This document shows, in pieces, positions 1-6,028 of a stretch of 7,387 nucleotides of DNA. The DNA comes from Clostridiales bacterium (GTDB taxonomy: Bacteria; Bacillota_A; Clostridia; Oscillospirales; Oscillospiraceae), in the NCBI GenBank assembly GCA_019417795.1, contig DXUR01000117.1, forward strand, positions 1 to 7,387. Direction: 5' to 3'. The notes under the pieces were generated by a model. It worked only from the letters and a program-made list of their open reading frames with translations. It did not search any database and was not told the origin of the DNA. How positions within the stretch are numbered: the first letter of the stretch is position 1; each line of letters begins with the position of its first letter. Both the position numbers and the translations under genes were made by a program.

Positions 1-119
1 CCAACCCGTGTCTGCACTTCGGCGGTAACTATAACCAGAACGGGAACCACGGGCTTTTCTATGTGAACTACAATTCCGCGTCGAACTCCAACCGGAACAT
101 CGGCTGCCGCGTCCTTTTA
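1..119 (+). repeat. Probable DGR template repeat (or 3' end of the variable repeat)
   Basis: Read in the frame starting at base 3, this stretch encodes a C-type-lectin-like C-terminus (FGGNYNQNGNHGLFYVN, then NSASNSNRNIGCRVLL). It has 11 Asn codons (AAC or AAT) in the first 32 codons. In DGRs the template repeat is rich in AAY codons because adenines are the bases mutagenised during retrotransfer, and variable repeats normally show those positions substituted. Three things favour template over variable repeat: the Asn codons are intact, no stop follows the lectin-like end (the frame runs on through unrelated low-complexity sequence to 362), and the repeat sits just upstream of a DGR-type reverse transcriptase on the same strand. 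The GC-rich 3' end (about 99-117) would be the region equivalent to the initiation-of-mutagenic-homing site. The left boundary lies outside the window. If the window instead starts inside the target gene, this would be the variable repeat itself. Confidence 0.6.
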
Positions 120-389
120 GGACTGGCTACCCACCTCCATTCCTCGTCGTCACAAGCTGCGGAGCGTGCGCCCCGGCCCACGGGCCAGGGCTTACTTTCT
201 CCGCTGCTCCTCCTCTTCCTTGCAAACCCGCTGATGCTGGGCTTTGCTCGGATGGGGAGAGGCGAGGGCGTGATCTTCCTCGGCACCCCTTGGTGCAGAT
301 TAGCCAACAGGACACGGTTTAGTACACTCCCGCAACCGGCGGGAGCGGTGGAAAGATCGTGAGGCTAAAAGGAGGAGCAAACATCCTGT
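120..389 (+). ncRNA. Structured spacer RNA between the DGR repeat and the reverse transcriptase
   Basis: About 270 nt without a convincing gene. It contains three hairpins. At 170-191, GCCC and GGCC pair with GGCC and GGGC around a CACG loop, with one C-A mismatch. At 283-296, GCACC pairs with GGTGC around CCTT. At 327-345, CTCCCGC pairs with GCGGGAG around AACCG. In the Bordetella phage DGR, the RNA just 3' of the template repeat is required for template-primed cDNA synthesis by the RT/Avd complex, so a structured spacer here fits that role. The function is inferred from position and hairpins only. The last hairpin sits 25 nt upstream of the RT ribosome binding site and could also affect RT translation. 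The reading frame that crosses this stretch has C/T-rich, low-complexity composition and is unlikely to be protein. Confidence 0.45.
327..345 (+). other. 7-bp GC-rich hairpin upstream of the RT gene
   Basis: CTCCCGC (327-333) pairs perfectly with GCGGGAG (339-345) around a 5-nt AACCG loop. No T-run follows (the next bases are CGGTGGAAAG), so it is not a standard terminator. It lies between the template-like repeat and the GGAGGAG ribosome binding site at 371-377. It is more likely a structural element of the DGR RNA or a regulator of RT expression. Confidence 0.5.
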
Positions 390-1493
390 ATGAAACGAGC
401 AAAAGACCTATACCAAAAACTGATTTCAGACGAAAATCTCAGGCTGGCAATCCTCACGGTGAATGCCACGCATAAATGGCACCCACACCACAGGCCCAAT
501 AAAACGGTGCTGCGGGTGGAGGCGGACATCGACGGATATGTGGAGAAGCTGCGAGAGATCATCATCAACGGATATGATGCGGCCCCACCGAGAATAGCCC
601 GGCGCTGGGACAAGAGCGCCGGAAAATGGAGGGACATATCAGAGCCGAGATTGTGGCCTGACCAGTATGTTCACCATGCGGTCATTCAAGTTCTGGAACC
701 GGTGCTGATGCGGGGAATGGACAAGTTCTGCTGCGGAAGCATCAAGGGCCGGGGCATCCATTACGGCGTTAAGGCAATCAAGAAATGGATGCGGACAGAC
801 CCGAAAGGGACGAAGTATGCAGAGGAGCTGGACATCCACCATTTTTACGACAGCCTGACCGTTGAAACGGTGATGGCCCGCCTGCGGAGGCTGGTCAAAG
901 ACCGGAGGATGCTGGATGTGTGTGAGCGACTGATGAAGTACGGCGTCCTGATTGGCGCGTTTTTCTCACAGTGGTTTGCCAACACGGTGCTGCAACCGCT
1001 TGACCAGATGATACGGAACAGCGGGCTGTGTGACCACTATATGCGGTACATGGACAACCTGACACTGTTCGGGCGCAACAAAAGGAAGCTACGAAAGCTG
1101 CGGGGCATGATCGAGGACTGGCTTGCAGGCCGACGGTTGAAGCTAAACAACAAGTGGCAGCTCTATCCGACGGCAAAGCGGACGGTGGCGGCGCTGGGAT
1201 ACCGGTTCGGCCATAAGTTTTCCCTGCTGCGAAAGCGAAACATGGTGCGGCTGAAAAAGTCACTATCAGAATGTTACCGGGCCATGCGGAAACACCAGAA
1301 GATCAGGCCGAAACTGGCACAGGGCCTATTGTCACGGCTGGGCCAAATGAAGCACTGCAACCATGTGCATTTCTTTGAGAAGTATGTGGAAACAGGGCTG
1401 CAACGAAAATTGAAGCTCGTAGTAAGAGAGCATACGAGAAAGGAGCAGGCAAGATGGAATATGTGTACGGAACCGCTGAAATCGACGGCGTGA
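390..1493 (+). CDS. DGR-type reverse transcriptase with a YMDN active-site box
   Basis: A 367-aa RNA-directed DNA polymerase. The start is ATG at 390, preceded by GGAGGAG at 371-377 (12-nt spacing). Visible RT landmarks are WPDQYVHHAV (residues 89-98); GSIKGRGIH (116-124), which matches the DGR/group-II-type G.G.H segment; motif A ELDIHHFYDSL (146-156, catalytic Asp148); motif B LIGAFFSQWFANTVLQPLD (187-205), with the (I/L/V)GxxxSQ signature that marks DGR RTs; motif C RYMDNLTLFG (219-228); LKLNNKW (250-256); and GYRFGHKF (270-277). Length is normal for a stand-alone DGR RT, and no maturase or endonuclease domain is seen. Its expected role is to copy the template repeat into adenine-mutated cDNA that replaces the variable repeat of a tail-fibre-like gene. 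The second Asp of the usual YxDD box is Asn223 (AAC), which may lower or alter catalysis. The C-terminal ~90 residues are strongly basic, as expected for RNA binding. The 3' end overlaps the next gene by 40 nt. Family assignment is secure; DGR function depends on the neighbouring repeat. Confidence 0.88.
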   Translation: MKRAKDLYQKLISDENLRLAILTVNATHKWHPHHRPNKTVLRVEADIDGYVEKLREIIINGYDAAPPRIARRWDKSAGKWRDISEPRLWPDQYVHHAVIQVLEPVLMRGMDKFCCGSIKGRGIHYGVKAIKKWMRTDPKGTKYAEELDIHHFYDSLTVETVMARLRRLVKDRRMLDVCERLMKYGVLIGAFFSQWFANTVLQPLDQMIRNSGLCDHYMRYMDNLTLFGRNKRKLRKLRGMIEDWLAGRRLKLNNKWQLYPTAKRTVAALGYRFGHKFSLLRKRNMVRLKKSLSECYRAMRKHQKIRPKLAQGLLSRLGQMKHCNHVHFFEKYVETGLQRKLKLVVREHTRKEQARWNMCTEPLKSTA

Positions 1494-2098
1494 TGCGTGA
1501 AAACCTGAAAGTCATTGGCGGCCCGAAGCTGGAGGAGGGGGAGTACCTGACCACGGTTCGGGAGTACGACGACAACACGATCACCGACCGGTGCCGCATT
1601 GACCGGCACTATCTGACGGCGGAGGACGAGGACGGGACGAAGTACGACTTCTATGCCATCAGCGAGCATTACCGCTATATCGACCGTACCAAGATGCTGG
1701 ATGAAACCAAGGCGGCGACGGAGATCGCCTTTGTCGCCCTGGCCGAGACCGGCGGCATCGACGGGACGACTGCCGGGGAACACAAAAATCTGTTTGAGGA
1801 ATGGCAGGCGGGGGTCTCCTACAAAGTGGGCCAGTACCGGCGCTATGGAGAGAAGCTGTACCGGTGCGTACAGCAGCACACCTCGCAGGCGGGATGGGAG
1901 CCGGACAAGGCGGCAAGTCTGTGGTCTGTGGCCGCTGACCCTGCGGAGGAGTGGCCGGAATGGAGCCAGCCGCTTGGAGCGCATGACGCCTACGCCAAGG
2001 GGGCAAAGGTGTCGCACAACGGGAAGCACTGGGTCAGTGATGTGGATGCGAATGTGTGGGAACCCGGCGTCAGCGGATGGTCGGAGGCGAAAGAATGA
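1454..2098 (+). CDS. Phage tail-tip protein with two carbohydrate-binding-like repeats
   Basis: A 214-aa protein. The ATG at 1454 lies inside the end of the RT gene in another frame, 8 nt after AGGAG at 1441-1445, so translation is probably coupled to the RT. Residues 1-110 are an acidic N-terminal part (EYVYGTAEIDGVMREN at the start) that I do not recognise. Residues about 114-160 and 167-212 form two related repeats built on FEEWQAGVSYKVGQYRRYGEKLYRC and then a second copy with YAKGAKVSHNGKHWVS. Both finish in a W.P..S.W-type motif (GWEPDKAASLWS; VWEPGVSGWS). This is the pattern of the small chitinase-type carbohydrate-binding modules (CBM5/12-like) often found on phage tail proteins. The likely role is surface or peptidoglycan/glycan attachment at the tail tip. 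The receptor-binding assignment is inference; the repeat pattern is visible. Confidence 0.65.
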   Translation: MEYVYGTAEIDGVMRENLKVIGGPKLEEGEYLTTVREYDDNTITDRCRIDRHYLTAEDEDGTKYDFYAISEHYRYIDRTKMLDETKAATEIAFVALAETGGIDGTTAGEHKNLFEEWQAGVSYKVGQYRRYGEKLYRCVQQHTSQAGWEPDKAASLWSVAADPAEEWPEWSQPLGAHDAYAKGAKVSHNGKHWVSDVDANVWEPGVSGWSEAKE

Positions 2099-2277
2099 GC
2101 AGCCATTTGCAGATCATCGCTGAACTGGAGACGGTGACAGAAATCCAGGCAAAAGCCATCCGTGTTCTGGCAACGAGGCTGGCAGAACTGGGCGACACGG
2201 AGACCGGGCGGGACGAGATCGCGGAAGCCGATAAGGCATACCGTGAGGCCATCGGCGGAACCGATTGGATGGGCTGA
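2095..2277 (+). CDS. Small phage protein of unknown function (60 aa)
   Basis: I chose the ATG at 2095, which overlaps the stop of the preceding gene as ATGA and has GGAGG at 2083-2087 upstream. A start at 2056 (13 residues longer) would lie within the previous gene without a ribosome binding site. The protein starts MSSHLQIIAELETVTEIQAK and is mostly helical in composition (AIRVLATRLAELGD, EIAEADKAYREAI) with no membrane segment. I do not recognise the family. Its place between the tail protein and the membrane/lysis genes suggests a small structural or chaperone-like phage protein, but nothing in the sequence fixes that. Confidence 0.7.
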   Translation: MSSHLQIIAELETVTEIQAKAIRVLATRLAELGDTETGRDEIAEADKAYREAIGGTDWMG

Positions 2278-2296
2278 TACGCAGGAGGACGAGGGA

Positions 2297-2581
2297 ATGT
2301 ACATCGACGCGGACTTTATCATCAAGGCAGCAAGCCTGCTGAGCGCACTGGGGGCATTGGTGGCGGCGGTCGTGGCCGTGTACAAGGTGCTGGAGAACAA
2401 TAAGAAGCAGAACGAGTTCATCAACGCCATGCAGGAGGAGCAGACCTTGATCTGCTACGGACTGCGGGGCGCTCTGCAAGGGCTTGTGGAGCAGGGGTGC
2501 AACGGGCCATGCAAGGACGCACTGGCGAGGTTGGACAAGCACCTGAACAAAAGCGCACACCCGCATATCCCGGAGGGCTGA
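2297..2581 (+). CDS. Small single-pass membrane phage protein (94 aa)
   Basis: Start at ATG 2297 with AGGAGG at 2283-2288 (8-nt spacing), 19 nt after the preceding stop. Residues 9-31 (IKAASLLSALGALVAAVVAVYK) form one transmembrane helix. A charged cytoplasmic-type stretch follows (ENNKKQNEFINAMQEEQT), then a conserved-looking tail LICYGLRGALQGLVEQGCNG and a helical end with Cys53, Cys68 and Cys72. From memory, proteins with an EQTL..YG....L.GL.EQGC.G tail are common in Clostridia prophages beside lysis genes and are often mislabelled as branched-chain amino-acid transporter permeases; it has none of the length or helices of such a permease. A holin-accessory or lysis-membrane role is plausible but unproven. 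Confidence 0.75.
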   Translation: MYIDADFIIKAASLLSALGALVAAVVAVYKVLENNKKQNEFINAMQEEQTLICYGLRGALQGLVEQGCNGPCKDALARLDKHLNKSAHPHIPEG

Positions 2582-2582
2582 G

Positions 2583-2897
2583 ATGGCCGGGCGGCGGGTG
2601 AACAAAAAGACGAAACGCAAGAAGAAGCGCATCGGAACGATGGACTTGATCTTGCTGCTCGTCTTTATTTGTCTGGTTATCTTTACCGTTACCATGATAC
2701 GGCTGTTCCAGGTCTACGGCTCGGTGCCGGATACCCTTGTAACCTGTGTGTTTGCCACACTGGGCGGGGAGTGCGGTATCCTGGGGTGGATAAAGACCAA
2801 CAAGGATAAACGGCAGGACAGACGGTGGCAGCGGGAGGATATGAAACGGGAAAGGGAGGCGATGGAGCAGGCCGTGCAACAGTCAGAGGAACCGTAA
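2583..2897 (+). CDS. Small two-helix membrane phage protein (104 aa)
   Basis: The ATG at 2583 follows the previous stop by one base, with GGAGGG at 2572-2577 inside the end of the upstream gene. The N-terminus is very basic (RRVNKKTKRKKKR, residues 4-16). Two hydrophobic segments follow, at about 21-42 (DLILLLVFICLVIFTVTMI) and 49-69 (PDTLVTCVFATLGGECGILG), and then a charged, helical C-terminus (DKRQDRRWQREDMKREREA). An internal ATG at codon 20 (2640), just before the first helix, has no good ribosome binding site. I do not recognise an enzyme family. It resembles small lysis-region membrane proteins of Clostridia phages. An antiholin or second holin role is possible, given that a separate three-helix holin lies downstream of the endolysin. 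Confidence 0.72.
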   Translation: MAGRRVNKKTKRKKKRIGTMDLILLLVFICLVIFTVTMIRLFQVYGSVPDTLVTCVFATLGGECGILGWIKTNKDKRQDRRWQREDMKREREAMEQAVQQSEEP

Positions 2898-2911
2898 AGG
2901 AGGGATAGATC

Positions 2912-4399
2912 GTGCTGAACGGCAGGAACAATGAGGAAAAAATCTGGAACTACCTGAAAGGCGCAGGGTTAAACGACTGTGGAGCCGCTGGGCTGATGGG
3001 AAACCTGTATGCAGAAAGCGGCCTGCGACCGGACAACCTGCAAAACACCTACGAACAAAAGCTGGGTATGACGGACACCTCATACACGGCGGCGGTTGAC
3101 GGAGGAACCTATACCGGGTTCGTGCGGGACTGCGCCGGTTATGGGCTGGCACAGTGGACTTACTGGAGCCGGAAACAGGGACTTTTCAATTTTGCCAAGG
3201 CGGCGGGCCGGAGCATCGGAGACATGGAGATGCAGCTTGATTTCCTGATGAAAGAGCTGCGTGAGGGTTACAAAGCTGTTCTGACCACGCTGAAAACGGC
3301 GGGAAGCGTCCGGCAGGCATCAGATGCAGTCATGCTGCAATTTGAGCGCCCGGCAGATCAGAGCGAGACGGCGAAAAAGCGCCGGGCCTCGTTCGGGCAG
3401 AAGTATTATGACAGGTACGCAAAACCCAAGGAGGGACAAGCTGTGGGAACATTCAAGCCGAGACTGACCCGACCGGAGGCGGGCAACAAATATTACATCA
3501 CCAAGGCGAGCGGAGGATGGTCGGACGCCATCAAGGGAAAGCCGGTGGACGCGCTGTGCAACACCCTTTCCAACTGCGTGGGCTATGCCTATGGGCGATT
3601 TAATGAGATCGGCGGTTACGGGTGCTGTAAATATCTGCGGCCCGTGAACGCCGAAAACTTTATCCAGTTTGCCGGGGGCCTGGCCGTAGGTCAGGAGCCG
3701 AAGCTGGGGGCCTGCATGGTGTGGCGCAAGGGGGCGACGCTGAACGGTTCGGATGGAGCGGGCCATGTGGCAATCGTGGAGCAGATTATCAGTGCAACTG
3801 AAATCGTGACCAGCGAAAGCGGGTACGGAAGCAAAACCCCGTTCTGGACAAAGCGCCGGAAGAAAGGCGCAGGGAACTGGGGAGCCGGGATCGGGTACAC
3901 CTTCCTGGGCTTTATCTATAACCCGGCTGTGAGCGGAAGCACCACGACAACCCCGGCACCGAACCCGCCGACAACCGGCGGCGCAACCGAAGCGCTGAAA
4001 TACAAGGTGGGCCAGAGGGTGCAATCTCTGGCGAAGAAGCACTACACCAGCTCCAATGCGGCGACGGGAAAGAACTGCAAGCCGTGCGAGGCAAAGGTGA
4101 CGGCCATCAATCCGGGAAGCAAGCACCCCTATCATGTGGTGGGCACTTCTGTGTATGGATGGGTAGACGAGGACGACATCGCGGCCACGGCATCTGCTGA
4201 CACTGCCCTTGCCGTGGGCGACCGGGTGAAGATGGACAAGTCGGCAACGATCTACGGCACCATGCGCAAGTTTGCTGCATGGGTATATGCCGCAAAGCTG
4301 TATGTGCGCGGCATTGACGGGAACCGCGTGGTGGTATCCACGCTGAAAAGCGGGGCTATCACCGGTGCGGTTGACAAGAAGCATTTGACGAAAGTGTAA
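2912..4399 (+). CDS. Modular phage endolysin (lysozyme-like + CHAP + SH3-like repeats)
   Basis: A 495-aa peptidoglycan hydrolase starting at GTG 2912 (AAAGGAGGG at 2896-2904, 7-nt spacing). Residues about 8-172 resemble the phage tail lysozyme family: IWNYLKGAGLNDCGAAGLMG leads into NLYAESGL, with Glu35 as likely catalytic acid, and GYGLAQWTYWSRKQGL (76-91) is the typical substrate-groove segment. Residues about 192-338 form a CHAP amidase/endopeptidase domain, with Cys222 (NCVGYAYGRF) and His285 (GAGHVAIVE) as the nucleophile-base pair and Glu302 as a possible third residue. A Thr/Pro linker follows (SGSTTTTPAPNPPTTGG, 341-357). The C-terminus carries two SH3-like wall-binding segments at about 363-424 (YKVGQRVQS ... 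YGWVDEDDI) and 431-495 (LAVGDRVKM ... DKKHLTKV). There is no signal peptide, so export depends on the holin encoded 15 nt downstream. Domain calls are from motifs only and no profile search was run. Confidence 0.88.
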   Translation: MLNGRNNEEKIWNYLKGAGLNDCGAAGLMGNLYAESGLRPDNLQNTYEQKLGMTDTSYTAAVDGGTYTGFVRDCAGYGLAQWTYWSRKQGLFNFAKAAGRSIGDMEMQLDFLMKELREGYKAVLTTLKTAGSVRQASDAVMLQFERPADQSETAKKRRASFGQKYYDRYAKPKEGQAVGTFKPRLTRPEAGNKYYITKASGGWSDAIKGKPVDALCNTLSNCVGYAYGRFNEIGGYGCCKYLRPVNAENFIQFAGGLAVGQEPKLGACMVWRKGATLNGSDGAGHVAIVEQIISATEIVTSESGYGSKTPFWTKRRKKGAGNWGAGIGYTFLGFIYNPAVSGSTTTTPAPNPPTTGGATEALKYKVGQRVQSLAKKHYTSSNAATGKNCKPCEAKVTAINPGSKHPYHVVGTSVYGWVDEDDIAATASADTALAVGDRVKMDKSATIYGTMRKFAAWVYAAKLYVRGIDGNRVVVSTLKSGAITGAVDKKHLTKV

Positions 4400-4414
4400 T
4401 AGGAGGGTATACAC

Positions 4415-4753
4415 ATGGATAACATTATGCAGTACATTCCCCTGGCGGTGTCCGCTGTTCTGCTGGCGGCCCTTATCCTGACGGTAGTCACCAACATTAT
4501 CACCCAGGTTCTCAAAAGGCTCACCTGGGACAAGATACCCACCAACATTCTGGCCTTTCTTGTGGCGATGGCCGTGACCCTTCTGGCGTTCTTCGCGGTC
4601 TGTCAGATCATGGCGTGGGCCGTCACCTGGTATATGGTGGCCGGAGCGGTAGCCCTGGGCTTGTTCGTATGCTATGCGGCTATGTTTGGATATGACAAGC
4701 TGAGAGAGGCGCTGGAGCAGATTGTTAACTGGGAAAAGAGAAAAACAGAGTAA
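4415..4753 (+). CDS. Phage holin
   Basis: A 112-aa membrane protein starting at ATG 4415, with AGGAGGG at 4401-4407 just after the endolysin stop. It has three predicted transmembrane helices: about residues 6-28 (QYIPLAVSAVLLAALILTVV), 42-66 (PTNILAFLVAMAVTLLAFF) and 69-92 (AVTWYMVAGAVALGLFVCYA). The C-terminal tail is short and charged (YDKLREALEQIVNWEKRKTE). Size, helix number, charged tail and position directly after the endolysin are typical of holins that permeabilise the membrane to release the lysin at a set time. It ends shortly before a strong terminator, so it is the last gene of the lysis operon. I cannot name the exact holin family. Confidence 0.8.
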   Translation: MDNIMQYIPLAVSAVLLAALILTVVTNIITQVLKRLTWDKIPTNILAFLVAMAVTLLAFFAVCQIMAWAVTWYMVAGAVALGLFVCYAAMFGYDKLREALEQIVNWEKRKTE

Positions 4754-4759
4754 AGATGT

Positions 4760-4803
4760 CCCCCGGCTATCACACTTACAGGTGCGGTAGCCGGGGGATT
4801 TTT
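4760..4803 (+). terminator. Intrinsic terminator of the phage lysis operon
   Basis: CCCCCGGCTA (4760-4769) pairs perfectly with TAGCCGGGGG (4788-4797), making a 10-bp GC-rich stem around an 18-nt loop. A small inner CAC/GTG pair is possible. The stem is followed by A and TTTTT (4799-4803). It lies 7 nt after the holin stop and should end the transcript carrying the tail, endolysin and holin genes. Confidence 0.93.
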
Positions 4804-4812
4804 CGTTATACA

Positions 4813-4837
4813 CGCAACAGTGAAAATAACTATTGCG
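4813..4837 (+). promoter_or_regulatory. Hairpin in the leader of the IS30-family transposase gene
   Basis: CGCAA (4813-4817) pairs with TTGCG (4833-4837). Inside it AGT (4819-4821) pairs with ACT (4829-4831), leaving one C-A mismatch and a 7-nt GAAAATA loop. From memory, the left end of IS30 itself has a similar CGCAACAG ... TTGCGGAG layout next to its inverted repeat, so this may mark the left end of the element. Such end hairpins could limit read-in expression of the transposase. The structure is visible; the function is inferred. Confidence 0.45.
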
Positions 4838-4861
4838 GAGCGGGAAAATATTGGGTATCAT
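4833..4861 (+). promoter_or_regulatory. Candidate promoter for the transposase gene
   Basis: TTGCGG (4833-4838, 3 of 6 to TTGACA) and TATCAT (4856-4861, 5 of 6 to TATAAT) are separated by exactly 17 nt. The -35 box overlaps the right arm of the leader hairpin. The site lies about 90 nt upstream of the chosen transposase start. The poor -35 box makes it a weak candidate. Confidence 0.35.
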
Positions 4862-4951
4862 AAGGGTGTAAAATGCGACAAAACAAGACAAGCGGAACGG
4901 AACCGGGAAACCGGAAACCGCCCGCAGGGATGCACGGAAGGAGGCATTACA

Positions 4952-6028
4952 GTGCAGGCCAAGGAGCGCACATTTAAGCACCTGACAAAGAACGACAGGC
5001 TGAGAATGGAACGGTGGCTGAACAAAGGGATGAAGCCGAGAGAGATTGCAGATAAGCTGCGCGTCCACATCTCCACCGTCTACCGGGAATTGAAGCGGGG
5101 AGAATATGAGCGGCTGGATGGGGACACCTGGGAGATGGTGACGGCGTACAGCCCGGACATCGCAGAGGAGCGGTATCAAAATCACTTACGGGAAAAAGGG
5201 CCAGACTTGAAGATTGGAGCAGATCACGAATTGGCCCGATACATCGAGAAGACGATCATCGCCAACGATTGCAGCCCTGCCGCTGTACTGGGGTATGCAA
5301 AGATGGAGGGCCGGACATTCAAGACCTCTGTTTCCGTAGCAACCATTTACAGCTATATCAAAAAAGGGATATTCCTGCGTATCACACAGGTGGATTTGCC
5401 GCGGCGCGGGAAGAAAAAGCAGGGGTACAAAAAGGTAAAGACAAGGAAAGACCAGGCCAGGGCATCTGCCGGTGAGAGCATCGAACGCAGACCGGAGAGA
5501 GTAAAGAACCGGGAGGAGTTTGGGCACTGGGAAATGGATACGGTGTACAATAAAAAGGATAGTACCAGCAAGGCGCTTCTGGTACTGACCGAGAGAAAGA
5601 CCCGGCGGGAGATCATCATACTGATACCGAACCGCAAAGCGGAGACCATTGTTAAAGCATTGGACGCGCTGGAGCGGAAAATCGGAGCAGTGAATTTCAG
5701 GAAGATTTTTAGGACGATTACGGTTGATAACGGCTCTGAGTTCTCGGCGGCGGAGGAGATGGAGCGCAGCGCTGTCAACAAGACCATCCCCCGGACAAAG
5801 GTTTATTTCTGCCACCCCTATTCATCGTGGGAGCGTGGGAGCAACGAAAACGCCAACATTATGATTAGGCGGAAACACCCCAAGGGAACCGACTTTGAAA
5901 AGGTGAGCGCAAGACAGATCGCAGAGACCGAACAATGGATAAACAACTACCCCCGGAAGATACTGGGGTATATAAGTAGCGAAGTGGCTTTCCGGGCCTG
6001 CTTGCGGGAAATAGGGCTATCGGCGTAG
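4952..6028 (+). CDS. IS30-family DDE transposase, apparently intact
   Basis: I chose the GTG at 4952 because AAGGAGG (4938-4944) lies 7 nt upstream and the N-terminal helix-turn-helix begins just after it. A longer frame from 4820 has no ribosome binding site. The 358-aa protein has a helix-turn-helix at about residues 11-50 (LTKNDRLRMERWLNKGMKPR, then EIADKLRVHISTVYRELKRG), typical of IS30 ends-binding domains. A basic stretch RRGKKKQGYKKVKTRK (151-166) precedes the catalytic core: GHWEMDTV (Asp196), ITVDNGSEF (Asp259) and CHPYSSWERGSNENAN (Glu299). The Asp259-Glu299 gap is about 39 residues, a little longer than I count for IS30 itself. The C-terminus (PKGTDFEKVS ... NNYPRKILGY) matches the family. 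No frameshift or stop is seen. It sits between the lysis-operon terminator and the host ilvC region. It could be an ordinary insertion sequence near the phage end, or a phage-resident transposase. Confidence 0.9.
   Translation: MQAKERTFKHLTKNDRLRMERWLNKGMKPREIADKLRVHISTVYRELKRGEYERLDGDTWEMVTAYSPDIAEERYQNHLREKGPDLKIGADHELARYIEKTIIANDCSPAAVLGYAKMEGRTFKTSVSVATIYSYIKKGIFLRITQVDLPRRGKKKQGYKKVKTRKDQARASAGESIERRPERVKNREEFGHWEMDTVYNKKDSTSKALLVLTERKTRREIIILIPNRKAETIVKALDALERKIGAVNFRKIFRTITVDNGSEFSAAEEMERSAVNKTIPRTKVYFCHPYSSWERGSNENANIMIRRKHPKGTDFEKVSARQIAETEQWINNYPRKILGYISSEVAFRACLREIGLSA

Noticed and set aside
63..362. 99-codon frame starting with GTG at 63 as a separate gene
   Set aside because: Its first part is the lectin-like repeat read through from upstream and its rest is C/T-rich low complexity overlapping strong hairpins. 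There is no ribosome binding site at 63.
1274..2029. 251-codon antisense frame opposite the RT end and the CBM-like gene
   Set aside because: No ribosome binding site or motif was noticed, and the sense strand carries clear domain signatures over the same bases.
2056..2094. Upstream ATG as start of the 60-aa gene
   Set aside because: It lies inside the CBM-like gene without a ribosome binding site, whereas the ATGA overlap at 2095 has GGAGG upstream.
2162..2296. 45-residue N-terminal extension of the 94-aa membrane protein
   Set aside because: The extension is Arg/Trp-rich shadow of the preceding gene, and the ATG at 2297 has a strong AGGAGG just upstream.
2297..2581. Transporter permease annotation for the 94-aa protein
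   Set aside because: One transmembrane helix and 94 residues cannot form such a permease; it lies in a phage lysis operon.
4820..4951. GTG at 4820 as start of the transposase
   Set aside because: No ribosome binding site; the start at 4952 has AAGGAGG 7 nt upstream and begins right at the helix-turn-helix domain.
3320..5185. 621-codon antisense frame
   Set aside because: It lies opposite the endolysin, holin and transposase genes and crosses the strong terminator. It looks like a composition artefact of GC-rich coding on the other strand, with no recognisable motif.
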